Positions 7,644 to 15,414 of a stretch of DNA of 35,539 bases are shown piece after piece (the stretch's first letter is position 1; each line of letters opens with the position of its first letter). Source of the stretch: CAZYZQ01 sp964652075 (GTDB lineage: Bacteria > Bacillota > Clostridia > Oscillospirales > Oscillospiraceae). Below the pieces are notes generated by a model that ran no database searches, was not told where the DNA came from, and worked only from the letters and a program-made list of their open reading frames with translations. The stretch covers positions 1 through 35,539 of the forward strand of contig CAZYZQ010000004.1 of assembly GCA_964652075.1 (NCBI GenBank). The letters are read 5' to 3'. The translations under genes and the position numbers were made by a program.

Positions 7644-7672
7644 TTGCAATTGCGGCGGCGAGCCGGTATAAT
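7644..7672 (+). promoter_or_regulatory. proCBA operon promoter
   Basis: TTGCAA (7644-7649), 17 bases, TATAAT (7667-7672). The untranslated leader is about 60 bases. No T-box or other recognisable riboswitch is seen in it. Confidence 0.8.
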
Positions 7673-7738
7673 GGGAATAAACTGGGGATTCTGCCCTGTG
7701 TAGGATTGACATCTATTTCTGATTGGAGAATATAATTC

Positions 7739-8536
7739 ATGGAAGCAAAACTGGGATTTCTCGGCTGTGGCAGCATGGGCGGCGCGCTGGCGCGCGCGGC
7801 CGCGGGGCGCGGGGCGGTCTATCTCTCCTCCGCCTCCGGCGTACGGGCAAAGGCGCTCGCGGGGGAGCTTGGCGGCACGGCCTGTGACAACGAGACCATC
7901 GCGCGCAGCTGCAACTGGATCTTTCTCGGCGTCAAGCCGCAGATGATGGAGGGGCTGCTGAAGGAGATTTCACCGCTGCTCGCCGCGCGGCAGGACCGCT
8001 TTGTCCTCGTCACCATGGCGGCGGGGCTGACGGTCGCGCGCATCCGCGAGATGGCCGGCGGGGACTACCCCGTCCTGCGCCTGATGCCGAACACGCCCGT
8101 CTCCGTCGGCGCCGGCATGACGCTCTACTGCGCGGAGGGCATGCGGGAAGGCGAGATCGCGCAGTTTCTGGATCTCATGTCCGCGGCCGGCCGCTTCGAC
8201 GCCCTGCCGGAGAGCCTGATCGACGCGGGCAGCGCCGTCTCCGGCTGCGGCCCGGCGTTTGTATATCTGTTTCTGGAGGCGATGGCCGACGGCGGCGTCG
8301 CCTGCGGCCTGCCGCGCGCCAAGGCGCTGGAGTACGCCGCGCAGACGCTGCTCGGCGCGGCGCAGCTTACGCTCGCGTCCGGCCAGCACCCCGGCCAGCT
8401 GAAGGACGCGGTCTGCTCGCCCGGCGGCAGCACGATTCAGGGCGTGCGCGCGCTGGAGAACGGCGGCCTGCGCGCCGCCGTCATCGAGGCGGTTGTAAGC
8501 GCCTATGAAAAAACGAAAGCGCTCGGAGGGAAGTAA
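7739..8536 (+). CDS. proC: Pyrroline-5-carboxylate reductase
   Basis: 265 residues, the normal ProC length. N-terminal Rossmann loop GFLGCGSMGGALARA binds NAD(P)H. The central VSGCGPAFVYLFLEAMADGG and QLKDAVCSPGGSTIQGVRAL are the two ProC signatures of the substrate and dimer regions. The enzyme reduces pyrroline-5-carboxylate to proline in the cytoplasm, the final step of the pathway whose first two steps are encoded immediately downstream. The ATG follows TTGGAGAA. proB begins 3 bases after the stop, so all three genes are probably one transcript. Gene order C-B-A puts the terminal enzyme first. Confidence 0.95.
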   Translation: MEAKLGFLGCGSMGGALARAAAGRGAVYLSSASGVRAKALAGELGGTACDNETIARSCNWIFLGVKPQMMEGLLKEISPLLAARQDRFVLVTMAAGLTVARIREMAGGDYPVLRLMPNTPVSVGAGMTLYCAEGMREGEIAQFLDLMSAAGRFDALPESLIDAGSAVSGCGPAFVYLFLEAMADGGVACGLPRAKALEYAAQTLLGAAQLTLASGQHPGQLKDAVCSPGGSTIQGVRALENGGLRAAVIEAVVSAYEKTKALGGK

Positions 8537-8539
8537 ACC

Positions 8540-9328
8540 ATGCGGATTGTCGTAAAAATCGGGACCTCCACCCTGACCCATGCCACTGGCAACCTGAATA
8601 TTCGCCATGTGGAGCAGCTGTGCAAGGTGCTCAGCGACTTGAAAAACGCGGGGCACGAGCTGGTGCTCGTCTCGTCCGGCGCCATCGGGATGGGAGTGGG
8701 CAAGCTCCAGCTGCCCGCCCGCCCGGGCGATATGCCCGGCAAGCAGGCGGCCGCCGCCGTCGGGCAGTGCGAGCTGATGTATATCTATGACAAGCAGTTC
8801 GGAGAATATAACCACACCGTCGGGCAGGTGCTGCTGACCGGCGAGGACGTGTCGAACGAGACGCGCCGCCGCAATATGAAAAACACCCTGACCCGGCTTT
8901 TAGAGCTGAACGTGATCCCGGTCGTCAATGAAAACGACGCCGTCGTCACGGACGAGATCGGCGTCGAGAACACCATCGGGGAGAACGACACGCTCGCCGC
9001 CATCGTCGTCGCGCTGACCGACGCGGATCTTCTGGTGCTGCTGTCCGATATCGACGGTCTGTTCACCGGCGATCCGCACACGGACCCGTGTGCGCGCCTG
9101 ATCCCGGAGGTGCGGGAGATTACCCCGGAAATTATCGCCCTCGCGGGCGGCAAGGGCTCGGCGCTCGCCACCGGCGGCATGGCGACAAAGCTCTCCGCCG
9201 CGCAGCGCGCCATGGACGCGGGCTGCGACATGGTCATCTGCAACGGTGCGCACCCGGAACTGCTCTACAAAATTGTCGAGGGTGAAGGGATCGGCACGCG
9301 GTTTGTGCACAAGGAGGCGCATTCATGA
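8540..9328 (+). CDS. proB: Glutamate 5-kinase
   Basis: 262 residues: an amino-acid kinase fold only, without the C-terminal PUA domain found in Escherichia coli ProB (367 residues); PUA-less ProB is common in Clostridia. Visible motifs are VVKIGTSTLT at the N-terminus (phosphate binding), LVLVSSGAIGMG, VIPVVNENDAVV, ENDTLAAIVVAL (glutamate/Mg region) and GGMATKLSAAQRA near the C-terminus (nucleotide binding). It phosphorylates glutamate to glutamyl-5-phosphate. The stop codon overlaps the proA start (ATGA), which implies translational coupling; that fits channelling of the unstable product to ProA. Feedback inhibition by proline is known for the family and is not testable here. Confidence 0.95.
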   Translation: MRIVVKIGTSTLTHATGNLNIRHVEQLCKVLSDLKNAGHELVLVSSGAIGMGVGKLQLPARPGDMPGKQAAAAVGQCELMYIYDKQFGEYNHTVGQVLLTGEDVSNETRRRNMKNTLTRLLELNVIPVVNENDAVVTDEIGVENTIGENDTLAAIVVALTDADLLVLLSDIDGLFTGDPHTDPCARLIPEVREITPEIIALAGGKGSALATGGMATKLSAAQRAMDAGCDMVICNGAHPELLYKIVEGEGIGTRFVHKEAHS

Positions 9329-10584
9329 CAACACTGGAACTGTTACAGGCGGCGCAGGCGGCAAAGCGGCCGCTCGCCGCATCCACCGAAGCGGCCCGCA
9401 ACCGGGCCCTTCTGGAGATGGCCGCTGCCATCCGCACGGCCACGCCTGAGATTCTGGCGGCAAACGCGCTCGATCTGCGGCAGGCGGAGACGAAGCTCTC
9501 CCCCGCCATGCTTGACCGGCTCGCGCTCGATGAAAAGCGCATCGCGTCCATGGTCAAGGGCGTGCAGGACGTCGCCGAGCTGCCCGACCCGGTGGGCCGG
9601 GTGCTCTCCCGGCTCGTCCGCCCGAACGGCATCGCGATTGAAAAGGTCGCCGTGCCGATGGGCGTCGTCGCGATCATCTATGAGTCCCGCCCGAACGTGA
9701 CCTCCGACGCCGCCGCGCTCGCGCTCAAGAGCGGCAACGTCTGCGTGCTCCGCTCCGGCTCGGACGCATGGCGCAGCGCAAACGCCATCACGCAGGCCAT
9801 GCGGCGCGGCCTTGCCGCCGCCGGGCTGCCGGAGGACGCGGTGTGCCTCGTGGAGGACACGTCCCACGCGAGCGCCGAGGCACTGATGACGGCCGTCGGC
9901 TATATCGACCTGCTGATCCCGCGCGGCGGCGCGGGGCTGATCGCGCGCTGCGTGGAGAACGCGAAGGTGCCCTGCATCCAGACCGGCACCGGCATCTGCC
10001 ATGTCTACGTCGACGCGGGCGCCGAGCTGCCGATGGCGCTGAACATTGTCGAAAACGCGAAATGCTCGCGCCCGTCCGTCTGCAACGCCGAGGAGGTGCT
10101 GCTGGTGCACACCGCCGTCGCGGAGAAATTCCTGCCCCAGCTGTACGAGCGCCTGGTGACGGCGCGCGCGGCCAGCGGCCGCCCGCCGGTGGAGCTGCGC
10201 CTGTGCCCCCGCGCTGCCGCGATCATTCCCGGCACGCCCGCCGGGGAGCGGGACTTCGACACGGAGTTTCTGGACTATATCCTCGCGGTCAAGGTCGTGG
10301 ATACGCTCGAGGAGGCCATCGCGCACATCGCGGCGCACTCGACCGGCCATTCCGAGGCCATTGTGACGGCGGACGCCGCGGCCGCGTCCAAGTTTACGGC
10401 GCAGGTCGACAGCGCGGCCGTATACGTCAACGCCTCCACCCGTTTTACGGACGGCGGCGAGTTCGGTCTCGGCTGTGAGATGGGCATCTCCACCCAGCGC
10501 CTGCACGCGCGCGGCCCGATGGGGCTGGCGGAGCTGTGCACCTATAAATATATCATCCGCGGCGCAGGGCAGACCCGGAAATAG
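9325..10584 (+). CDS. proA: Glutamate-5-semialdehyde dehydrogenase (gamma-glutamyl phosphate reductase)
   Basis: 419 residues, normal for ProA, of the aldehyde dehydrogenase superfamily. IYESRPNVTSDAAALALKSGN is the cofactor-side signature (shortened here to its hallmark ESRPNVT), LIPRGGAGLI is the ProA-specific loop, and RPSVCNAEEVLLVH carries the catalytic Cys. FTDGGEFGLGCEMGIST near the C-terminus is also diagnostic. It reduces glutamyl-5-phosphate with NADPH to glutamate semialdehyde, which cyclises to the ProC substrate. Overlaps proB by 4 bases. A repeat and a strong bidirectional terminator follow. Confidence 0.95.
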   Translation: MTTLELLQAAQAAKRPLAASTEAARNRALLEMAAAIRTATPEILAANALDLRQAETKLSPAMLDRLALDEKRIASMVKGVQDVAELPDPVGRVLSRLVRPNGIAIEKVAVPMGVVAIIYESRPNVTSDAAALALKSGNVCVLRSGSDAWRSANAITQAMRRGLAAAGLPEDAVCLVEDTSHASAEALMTAVGYIDLLIPRGGAGLIARCVENAKVPCIQTGTGICHVYVDAGAELPMALNIVENAKCSRPSVCNAEEVLLVHTAVAEKFLPQLYERLVTARAASGRPPVELRLCPRAAAIIPGTPAGERDFDTEFLDYILAVKVVDTLEEAIAHIAAHSTGHSEAIVTADAAAASKFTAQVDSAAVYVNASTRFTDGGEFGLGCEMGISTQRLHARGPMGLAELCTYKYIIRGAGQTRK

Positions 10585-10678
10585 ACAAAAATGCGCCGGT
10601 ATAACCGCCGTTTGATTTTTATCGGGGGCGACGCCGCGGCGCGGGGATTGCGGGATTGGGCGAAATACGCAAAACCCT

Positions 10679-10704
10679 GTAGGGCGGGGCTTGCCCCGCC
10701 TTAC
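10679..10704. repeat. GTAGGGCGGGG-type hairpin repeat after proA
   Basis: GTAGGGCGGGGC-TT-GCCCCGCCTTAC, with an 8-bp perfect stem; sister of the unit at 2531-2554. It lies in the 212-base space between proA and the convergent lectin-fold gene. Confidence 0.6.
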
Positions 10705-10754
10705 GGATGGTGCTTGTGGCCTCTCGCAGGATGTGCTGCACCATCCCCCATGAA

Positions 10755-10792
10755 AAGACCGCCGCACAGGTAGTTTCCTGTGCGGCGGTCTT
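10755..10792. terminator. Bidirectional terminator between proA and the convergent gene
   Basis: A 16-bp stem AAGACCGCCGCACAGG (10755-10770) with its complement (10777-10792), loop TAGTTT. On the minus strand it is followed by TTCATG, on the plus strand by GCGTT. Confidence 0.8.
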
Positions 10793-10796
10793 GCGT

Positions 10797-12473
10797 TCAG
10801 AAGTCCAGCTCCTCGTATTCAATTACATAGCCGATCTTCCCGGCGTAGTAGGTACTCACGTCGTTCGGGCAGTCGTTAAAATACCACGTGCCCTGCACGT
10901 CGTACGCGCCAAGGTAGAACTCCTCGTCAAGGTCGCAGTTCGGTTCGCCGTCGAGCCAGTTGGTGAAGTTGAACGGCTCGCCAGTGATCCATGTGAAGTC
11001 GTCGGAGTCCCAGTCGGAGAGCTGCTCGGCCTCCGCGCCGAGCCAGAGCACATGCAGGCCCTGCTCCGCGGCCATCGCCGTGATCTCGCGGAACTCCTCG
11101 GCGTCGGAGATTGTCGCCAGATGGCCGCCCGCGGCCTCTGCCAGCGACTTCGCGTTCGTCCAGGTCACATCGCCCGCCACAACCTCGTAGCGGTGGATGG
11201 TATGCGCGTCTAAAATCGCGTCCGCGGCGTCCTGCGCGTCCACCTCGTCCGGCGCGGTGTCGAGAATCTCCTCATAGTACGAGAGCGCCTGCGCGTCGTC
11301 CGGTGTGGCCGCGGCCAGTGTGTAAAGAACCCCGATGTACTGCATCTTGAGCGTCTCATCGCCCGTCGCGGCATAGCCGTCGCGGTAGCAGATGACGGCC
11401 TGCTCCAGATCTCCCAGATCCATCGCGCAGCTGCCGAGCAGCACCCACGCCTCGACACGCTCCGGCTCTTCGGAGACAGCCTGTTCGGCCAGATCGAACG
11501 CCGTCTCGTAGTCGCCGGCGTCAAAGGCCGCCTGCGCCTGCTCGAACAGTGTCAGCTCCGGTTCAGCCTCGGGCTCCGGTTCGGCCTCCGCCGGCTCGTT
11601 CGCCGGTTCGCCCGCCGGCTCGTCGCCTGTGTTCTCCTGCGCCTGCAGCGCGGCCTGCACCTCGGGGTCGTCCGGGTCGAGCTTCGCCGCGTTCTGCCAG
11701 TCGCGCGCCAGCTTGTAAAGCCGCAGCGCGTCGGCTTTCAGCGTCTCGTCGCCGGTTGCCTCGAAGCCCGCCGCGTAGGCCTGCGCCGCCGCGCGGTGGT
11801 TGTTCTGCGCCTCATAGCTCTTGCCGAGAAGCTGGTAGAAGGCGGGGTCGTCAGTCTTGCCGCCCGCGATGGCCTCCTCCAGCAGCGCGACGGCCTTGGC
11901 GTAGCTGCCGTCATCGTAGGCCGCCTGCGACTCGCTGAGCACCTGCTCATCCGTCAGCTTGTCGGATTCCGCCGCGCCGTCCTTGTCAAGCAGGCCGAAG
12001 CACTTCGTTGTGACCAGCACGATGGCCAGCGCCGCCACCACGACGACCGCCGCCGTGATCCCGGCGATCAGCCCGGCGCGGCGCTTTTTCGGCGTGGGCT
12101 CCGGCTGCGGGGCGGGCTGCGGCGCGCCGAAATACGGCGGCGGAGGCGGCGGATTGCCCTGCGCGGGCTGCCCGAGCGGCAGGCCCGTCTCCGGGTCGAA
12201 GCGGGGCTGGGGAACCGGCTGGGACGGCGCCTGCACCGGCGGCTGGACGGGAGCGTCCATCTGCTCGGTGTCGATATGGAACACGCGCGTCTGGTCGGAG
12301 AGGGGCTGGGGCTGCGGCGCGGGCGGCTCCTCCGCGCTGCCGAGATCCAGCCGTGAAAAGTCGAATTCCAGCGGCCCGCCGCAGGTGTTGCAGAACTTCG
12401 CCCCCGCGGGGAAGATCCGGTTGCAGTGCGGGCAGATCATGGGAACCTTGTTCAGGGAAAAATCATCCGACAT
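10797..12473 (-). CDS. Zinc-ribbon / TPR / C-type lectin-fold membrane protein
   Basis: 558 residues from the ATG at 12473, which has AGAAGG upstream; the longer open frame toward 12869 lacks a ribosome site and crosses the intergenic region. Order: zinc ribbon CPHCNRIF...FCNTCGG (about 14-34), a Pro/Gln-rich linker (50-130), one membrane helix (about 135-160, LIAGITAAVVVVAALAIVLV). Then tetratricopeptide-like repeats follow (about 175-285 and 325-410), split by a Glu/Pro linker. A C-terminal C-type lectin fold with LWLGAEA, FTWITGEPFNFTNW and DGEPN completes it. The ribbon would face the cytosol and the TPR/lectin part outside. Bacterial lectin folds of this type often bind protein or carbohydrate ligands; its ligand is unknown. 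Divergent from the GH3 gene. Confidence 0.75.
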   Translation of the reverse strand: MSDDFSLNKVPMICPHCNRIFPAGAKFCNTCGGPLEFDFSRLDLGSAEEPPAPQPQPLSDQTRVFHIDTEQMDAPVQPPVQAPSQPVPQPRFDPETGLPLGQPAQGNPPPPPPYFGAPQPAPQPEPTPKKRRAGLIAGITAAVVVVAALAIVLVTTKCFGLLDKDGAAESDKLTDEQVLSESQAAYDDGSYAKAVALLEEAIAGGKTDDPAFYQLLGKSYEAQNNHRAAAQAYAAGFEATGDETLKADALRLYKLARDWQNAAKLDPDDPEVQAALQAQENTGDEPAGEPANEPAEAEPEPEAEPELTLFEQAQAAFDAGDYETAFDLAEQAVSEEPERVEAWVLLGSCAMDLGDLEQAVICYRDGYAATGDETLKMQYIGVLYTLAAATPDDAQALSYYEEILDTAPDEVDAQDAADAILDAHTIHRYEVVAGDVTWTNAKSLAEAAGGHLATISDAEEFREITAMAAEQGLHVLWLGAEAEQLSDWDSDDFTWITGEPFNFTNWLDGEPNCDLDEEFYLGAYDVQGTWYFNDCPNDVSTYYAGKIGYVIEYEELDF

Positions 12474-12585
12474 GGTAGCACACCTTCTTTTCAGTTTTCT
12501 TTCGGCAACACCGCGCAATATCGTCTGCGGCGCTTTGCCTATATTGTAGCACAGTCTGTCAAATTCTGCACCCGTTTTTTGGGGG

Positions 12586-12614
12586 TGGAAATTTGCGCGC
12601 AGATGCGTTATACT
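12586..12614 (+). promoter_or_regulatory. Putative promoter of the GH3-like gene
   Basis: TGGAAA (12586-12591), 17 bases, TATACT (12609-12614), 35 bases before the ATG. The same non-consensus TGGAAA is used at 1891. For the divergent lectin-fold gene I see only weak candidates (TTGACA and TACAAT on minus near 12550-12570, spacing wrong). Confidence 0.5.
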
Positions 12615-12648
12615 GTGGCAGTACAAACCCCACAGACGGAGGTAGCTT

Positions 12649-14001
12649 ATGAAACGGAAAAATGCGCTGAATCTGGCGCTGTGTATTCTCGCGGCGCTCG
12701 TACTTGTCGGCGCGATCACCGGCATTGCCCTGCGCATTGCAGGCGACCGGCGCGGCGAGAAGATGCTGCAAAACCAGCAGGCCATCACCCCGCCCGACCC
12801 CAAGCCGGAGCCGGACACTGCGCTGGAGCCGGAACCGGAGCCGGAACCGGAGCCGGACATGCCCGACACGCCGGACGTGCCGGATGAGAACCCGTCCCCG
12901 GAACCGGAACCCGCCCCCGAGCCGGAACCGGAGCCGGACGAAACCGACGCGCTGCGCGCCCGCGCGGAGGAGCTGCTCGCGGAGCTGACGCTGGAGGAGA
13001 AGCTCTACCAGCTGCTCTTCGTCACCCCCGAGGCGCTGACGGGCGTCGGCACGGTGAGCGCCGCCGGTGAGACGACGCGGCAGGCGCTCGAGCAGTACCC
13101 GGTCGGCGGCATCATCTACTTCGCCCAGAACCTGCAGGCCGTCTCCCAGACGCAGGATATGCTCTCCAACACGCAGACATACGCAAAGGCGGCGCACGGC
13201 ATCGGCGTCTTCACAGGCGTCGATGAGGAGGGCGGCCGTGTGGCGCGCTGCGCGATGCAGCTCGGCACGACGGCCTACGAGCCGATGCGCACCTACGGCG
13301 ACGCGGGCGATGAAGACTCTGTCTACGAGATCGGCCAGACGTTTGCGAAGGATCTGCTCGGGCTTGGCTTCAATGTCGATTTTGCGCCGGTTTCGGACGT
13401 GATCTCCAACCCGGACAACAACGAGATCGGCGACCGCAGCTTCGGCGAGGACCCGGAGCTGGTGGCCAAAATGGTCGCGGCTCAGGTGCGCGGCATGTCC
13501 GAGGGCGGCCTGTGCGCGACGCTCAAGCACTTCCCCGGTCTTGGCAGCACATCGACGGACTCCCACTCCGGCTTTGACCTCAGTGACCGGACGCTCGACG
13601 AGCTGCGCGAATGTGACCTTGTGCCGTTCGCGGCGGGCATCGAGGCGGGTGCGCCGTTCGTCATGGTCGGCCATATGACGCTCAGTGAGGTGGACGAGCT
13701 GCCCTGCTCCCTGTCGGAGAAGGTCGTGACGGGCATTCTGCGCGACGAGCTGGGCTACGATGGCATCGTCATCACGGACGCGCTGAACATGGGCGCGATC
13801 TCCAACTACTACACGTCCTCCACGTCCGCCGTACTGGCGATCTCCGCGGGCTGCGACATGCTCCTGTGCCCGCGCAATATCGAAACCGTCCACGCCGCGC
13901 TCCTCAGCGCGGTGCAGAGCGGCGAGCTGACCGAGGCGCGCATTGACGAGAGCGTCCTGCGCATCCTGATGGTCAAGCTCCAATACGGGATTGCAGCGTA
14001 A
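12649..14001 (+). CDS. Membrane-anchored glycoside hydrolase family 3, NagZ-like
   Basis: 450 residues. An N-terminal hydrophobic segment (about 9-30) with no lipobox is followed by a long Glu/Pro linker (about 50-102), then a GH3 N-terminal domain. GVDEEGGRVARC matches the family D-Q/E-E-G-G-R-V. KHFPGLGSTSTDSHSG is the NagZ-type catalytic loop with the His of the Asp-His dyad, though the family GHG reads GLG here. VITDALNMGAI holds the nucleophile Asp. NagZ enzymes remove N-acetylglucosamine from muropeptides, but cytosolic NagZ lacks an anchor; this one acts outside. It is likely involved in wall turnover, with other beta-hexosaminides possible. ATG has CGGAGGTAG upstream. Ends at a strong terminator. 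Confidence 0.87.
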   Translation: MKRKNALNLALCILAALVLVGAITGIALRIAGDRRGEKMLQNQQAITPPDPKPEPDTALEPEPEPEPEPDMPDTPDVPDENPSPEPEPAPEPEPEPDETDALRARAEELLAELTLEEKLYQLLFVTPEALTGVGTVSAAGETTRQALEQYPVGGIIYFAQNLQAVSQTQDMLSNTQTYAKAAHGIGVFTGVDEEGGRVARCAMQLGTTAYEPMRTYGDAGDEDSVYEIGQTFAKDLLGLGFNVDFAPVSDVISNPDNNEIGDRSFGEDPELVAKMVAAQVRGMSEGGLCATLKHFPGLGSTSTDSHSGFDLSDRTLDELRECDLVPFAAGIEAGAPFVMVGHMTLSEVDELPCSLSEKVVTGILRDELGYDGIVITDALNMGAISNYYTSSTSAVLAISAGCDMLLCPRNIETVHAALLSAVQSGELTEARIDESVLRILMVKLQYGIAA

Positions 14002-14005
14002 AAGA

Positions 14006-14043
14006 AACACGGCCGCGCCGGAATTTTCCGGCGCGGCCGTGTT
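14006..14043. terminator. Bidirectional terminator between GH3 and hicB
   Basis: An 18-bp perfect stem AACACGGCCGCGCCGGAA (14006-14023) with its complement (14026-14043) and a 2-base loop, between convergent genes. Confidence 0.85.
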
Positions 14044-14053
14044 TGCAATTTGA

Positions 14054-14404
14054 TCAGGCGCGCATCGACTGCTCGTGTACGGCCTGTGCGATGGACTGCT
14101 CGACAAAGCTGTTCAGCGTCATCTGCCGTGTAAGCGCGGTGACTGCCGCCTTTCGATGAAGCTCAGGGGAGATCCGGACATTGAAGCTCCCTTTGTACGC
14201 TTTTTCCGGTTCGCGGCGTTCCGCCGCACAGAGCGCGAGATAGGCGTCCACCGCCTCGTGAAAGTTCGCCACAAACGACTGTGCGGTCTGCCCTTCATAG
14301 GAAATCAGCGCGCGAATGCTCTGTACTTTACCGAAGAACACCTCGTCCTCTGCGGAGAACTCCACGCTGCCGATATAGCCCCGATACTCCATTGTGTTAT
14401 TCAT
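14054..14404 (-). CDS. hicB: HicB-family antitoxin
   Basis: 116 residues: an N-terminal partial RNase H-like HicB fold (YRGYIGSVEFSAEDEVFFGK, then SYEGQTAQSFVANFHEAVDAY) and a C-terminal ribbon-helix-helix domain (FNVRISPELHRKAAVTALTR, then LNSFVEQSIAQAVHE). In known pairs HicB binds HicA and represses the operon through the C-terminal DNA-binding domain. The ATG (14404) overlaps the hicA stop in an ATGA, with CAGGAGGGG upstream, so the genes are translationally coupled with the toxin first. The operator candidate at 14675-14702 fits autorepression. Confidence 0.88.
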   Translation of the reverse strand: MNNTMEYRGYIGSVEFSAEDEVFFGKVQSIRALISYEGQTAQSFVANFHEAVDAYLALCAAERREPEKAYKGSFNVRISPELHRKAAVTALTRQMTLNSFVEQSIAQAVHEQSMRA

Positions 14405-14646
14405 AGTAGCCCCTCCTGTTCCAGCATTTGAATCAGCTGTTTGACCTGATATTCCAGAAGCTCCTTGCGTGGGTGCGGCTTGTGCAGCAAAATAGGCGGA
14501 TGTGTCGGTGAGACGAACATTACCCGCGAGCCGCTGGTGCGGCCTTTGTCAGAGCGCTGATAGGAGAAAAAACGCAAAAGAGCCTGCGCATCGTCAAACG
14601 TGAATGTTTTTGGCTTTGCGCGCAGTTTTGCAATCAGTTTTTCCTT
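14401..14646 (-). CDS. hicA: HicA-family toxin without a canonical start codon
   Basis: The frame is open for 81 residues before the stop: KLIAKLRAKPKTFTFDDAQA, then LLRFFSYQRSDKGRTSGSRV, then ILLHKPHPRKELLEYQVKQL. This matches the HicA branch with a TSGSRV strand and an LLHKPHP loop (mRNA interferase fold). Codons run back to AAG at 14646 and the codon before is TAG; there is no ATG, GTG or TTG near the expected N-terminus. Possible starts are CTG at 14637 or ATT at 14634, 4 to 7 bases after AGAAGGA. Either a rare start is used to keep toxin low, or the start was lost and the toxin is dead while hicB survives. An internal TTG (codon 24) or ATG (codon 43) would give a truncated fold. The position usually occupied by the catalytic His reads Arg in this branch. 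Confidence 0.7.
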   Translation of the reverse strand, partial: KEKLIAKLRAKPKTFTFDDAQALLRFFSYQRSDKGRTSGSRVMFVSPTHPPILLHKPHPRKELLEYQVKQLIQMLEQEGLL

Positions 14647-14654
14647 CTATCAGA

Positions 14655-14702
14655 ATTATACAGCAGAACGCAAAGAAATGCAACTATTTTCAGTTGCATT
14701 TC
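14655..14702 (-). promoter_or_regulatory. hicAB promoter with inverted-repeat operator
   Basis: On the minus strand TTGCAT (14678-14683), 17 bases, TATAAT (14655-14660). A perfect 11-base inverted repeat GAAATGCAACT-N6-AGTTGCATTTC (14675-14702) contains the -35, as expected for repression by the HicB ribbon-helix-helix domain. The -10 is so close to the ORF that the ribosome site sits in the first bases of the RNA. Confidence 0.75.
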
Positions 14703-14791
14703 GCAACGCGGCCCTCGCTGCGAAAAATTCCTGTTCTATCCCGGCGTTGCCCGCATACACTGTAGCATGAACCACAAAGGAGTTGCAGGCA

Positions 14792-15118
14792 ATGAACATC
14801 ATGAATCATCTGGAGCTGCTTCTGGCCGCTTTTCTGTGCTGCCTTCTGCATCCGATGACGCGCAGCGTGCCGGGCTTTCCCGCAAAGCTCTGCATTGCGG
14901 CGGCGCTGTTTGTACTGGCGCTGCTCGGCGCCTGGCCGGCGTGCGGCGATGCGCCCGCCATCCCGGCCGCGGAGTGGACGCCGGTTCCACGCGATACGCC
15001 GGATACTGCGCCGGAGCAGGTTGTCCGATTTTGCCCGGAGGATCCCGTCTCGTGCGCCGCGGCGGAGGCCACCGCCGCCGGCGACTGGCCGCTGCCCGCC
15101 ATCGAGTGGAGCGGGTGA
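14792..15118 (+). CDS. Small membrane or exported protein, unknown
   Basis: 108 residues from the ATG at 14792, chosen because AAAGGAG stands 9 bases upstream; a TTG at 14783 is in frame but lies too close to that site. Two hydrophobic segments (about 5-19, ELLLAAFLCCLL, and 33-48, IAAALFVLALLGAW) are followed by a Pro-, Ala- and Asp-rich tail with two Cys (FCPEDPVSC). I recognise no family. Being just after the hicAB operator and transcribed away from it, it could share the intergenic control region. It may be a genuine small envelope protein; coding potential is moderate. Confidence 0.5.
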   Translation: MNIMNHLELLLAAFLCCLLHPMTRSVPGFPAKLCIAAALFVLALLGAWPACGDAPAIPAAEWTPVPRDTPDTAPEQVVRFCPEDPVSCAAAEATAAGDWPLPAIEWSG

Positions 15119-15379
15119 GCGTTCCCGCCCGCAATATGACAGCTACTACCGGCGCCTGCCATCCGTCTGCCCGGATGCGGAGTGTCCCGCCCCTGCGGCC
15201 AGAGGCCGCACGCGGCATATGCCGCAAGTAAATGCGCGAGAAGACACCCTGCCCGTTTGCCGCAGACCGGGGCTGCCTGCCGTTTCTATATCCCCCCGGA
15301 GGAATCCATCCCGCGCGCTGCGCCCGTCCCGCTGCGCGCGTCCCTGCCGGGCGCTGAAAACTTGTCTGAAAATCCGCTT
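15119..15379. other. Intergenic region without a supported gene
   Basis: About 260 bases of GC-rich sequence after the small membrane protein. It has several short palindromes (for example CGGCATATGCCG at 15213-15224) and an untranslated open frame with no ribosome site. No RNA family recognised. Confidence 0.4.
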
Positions 15380-15414
15380 CGCCCCGCCGCGCCTGCGGCG
15401 GGGCGGCTTGTTTT
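15380..15414 (+). terminator. Terminator upstream of lspA
   Basis: An 11-bp stem CGCCCCGCCGC (15380-15390) with GCGGCGGGGCG (15395-15405), followed by GCTTGTTTT, whose T residues overlap the next -35. Confidence 0.75.

Noticed and set aside
7573..7666. A manganese (yybP-ykoY) riboswitch before mntP
   Set aside because: The predicted transcript start is about 25 bases from the ATG, too short for the aptamer, and the conserved loops are not present.
7673..7738. A T-box or other leader element before proC
   Set aside because: The 65-base leader has no T-box sequence and no terminator.
9343..10767. A 474-residue open frame on the minus strand
   Set aside because: Antisense shadow of proA; low-complexity His/Arg/Gly-rich translation without any family feature.
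12474..12869. N-terminal extension of the lectin-fold protein
   Set aside because: The frame is open but lacks a ribosome site, crosses the promoter of the divergent GH3 gene, and reads through its Glu/Pro-coding repeat in antisense.
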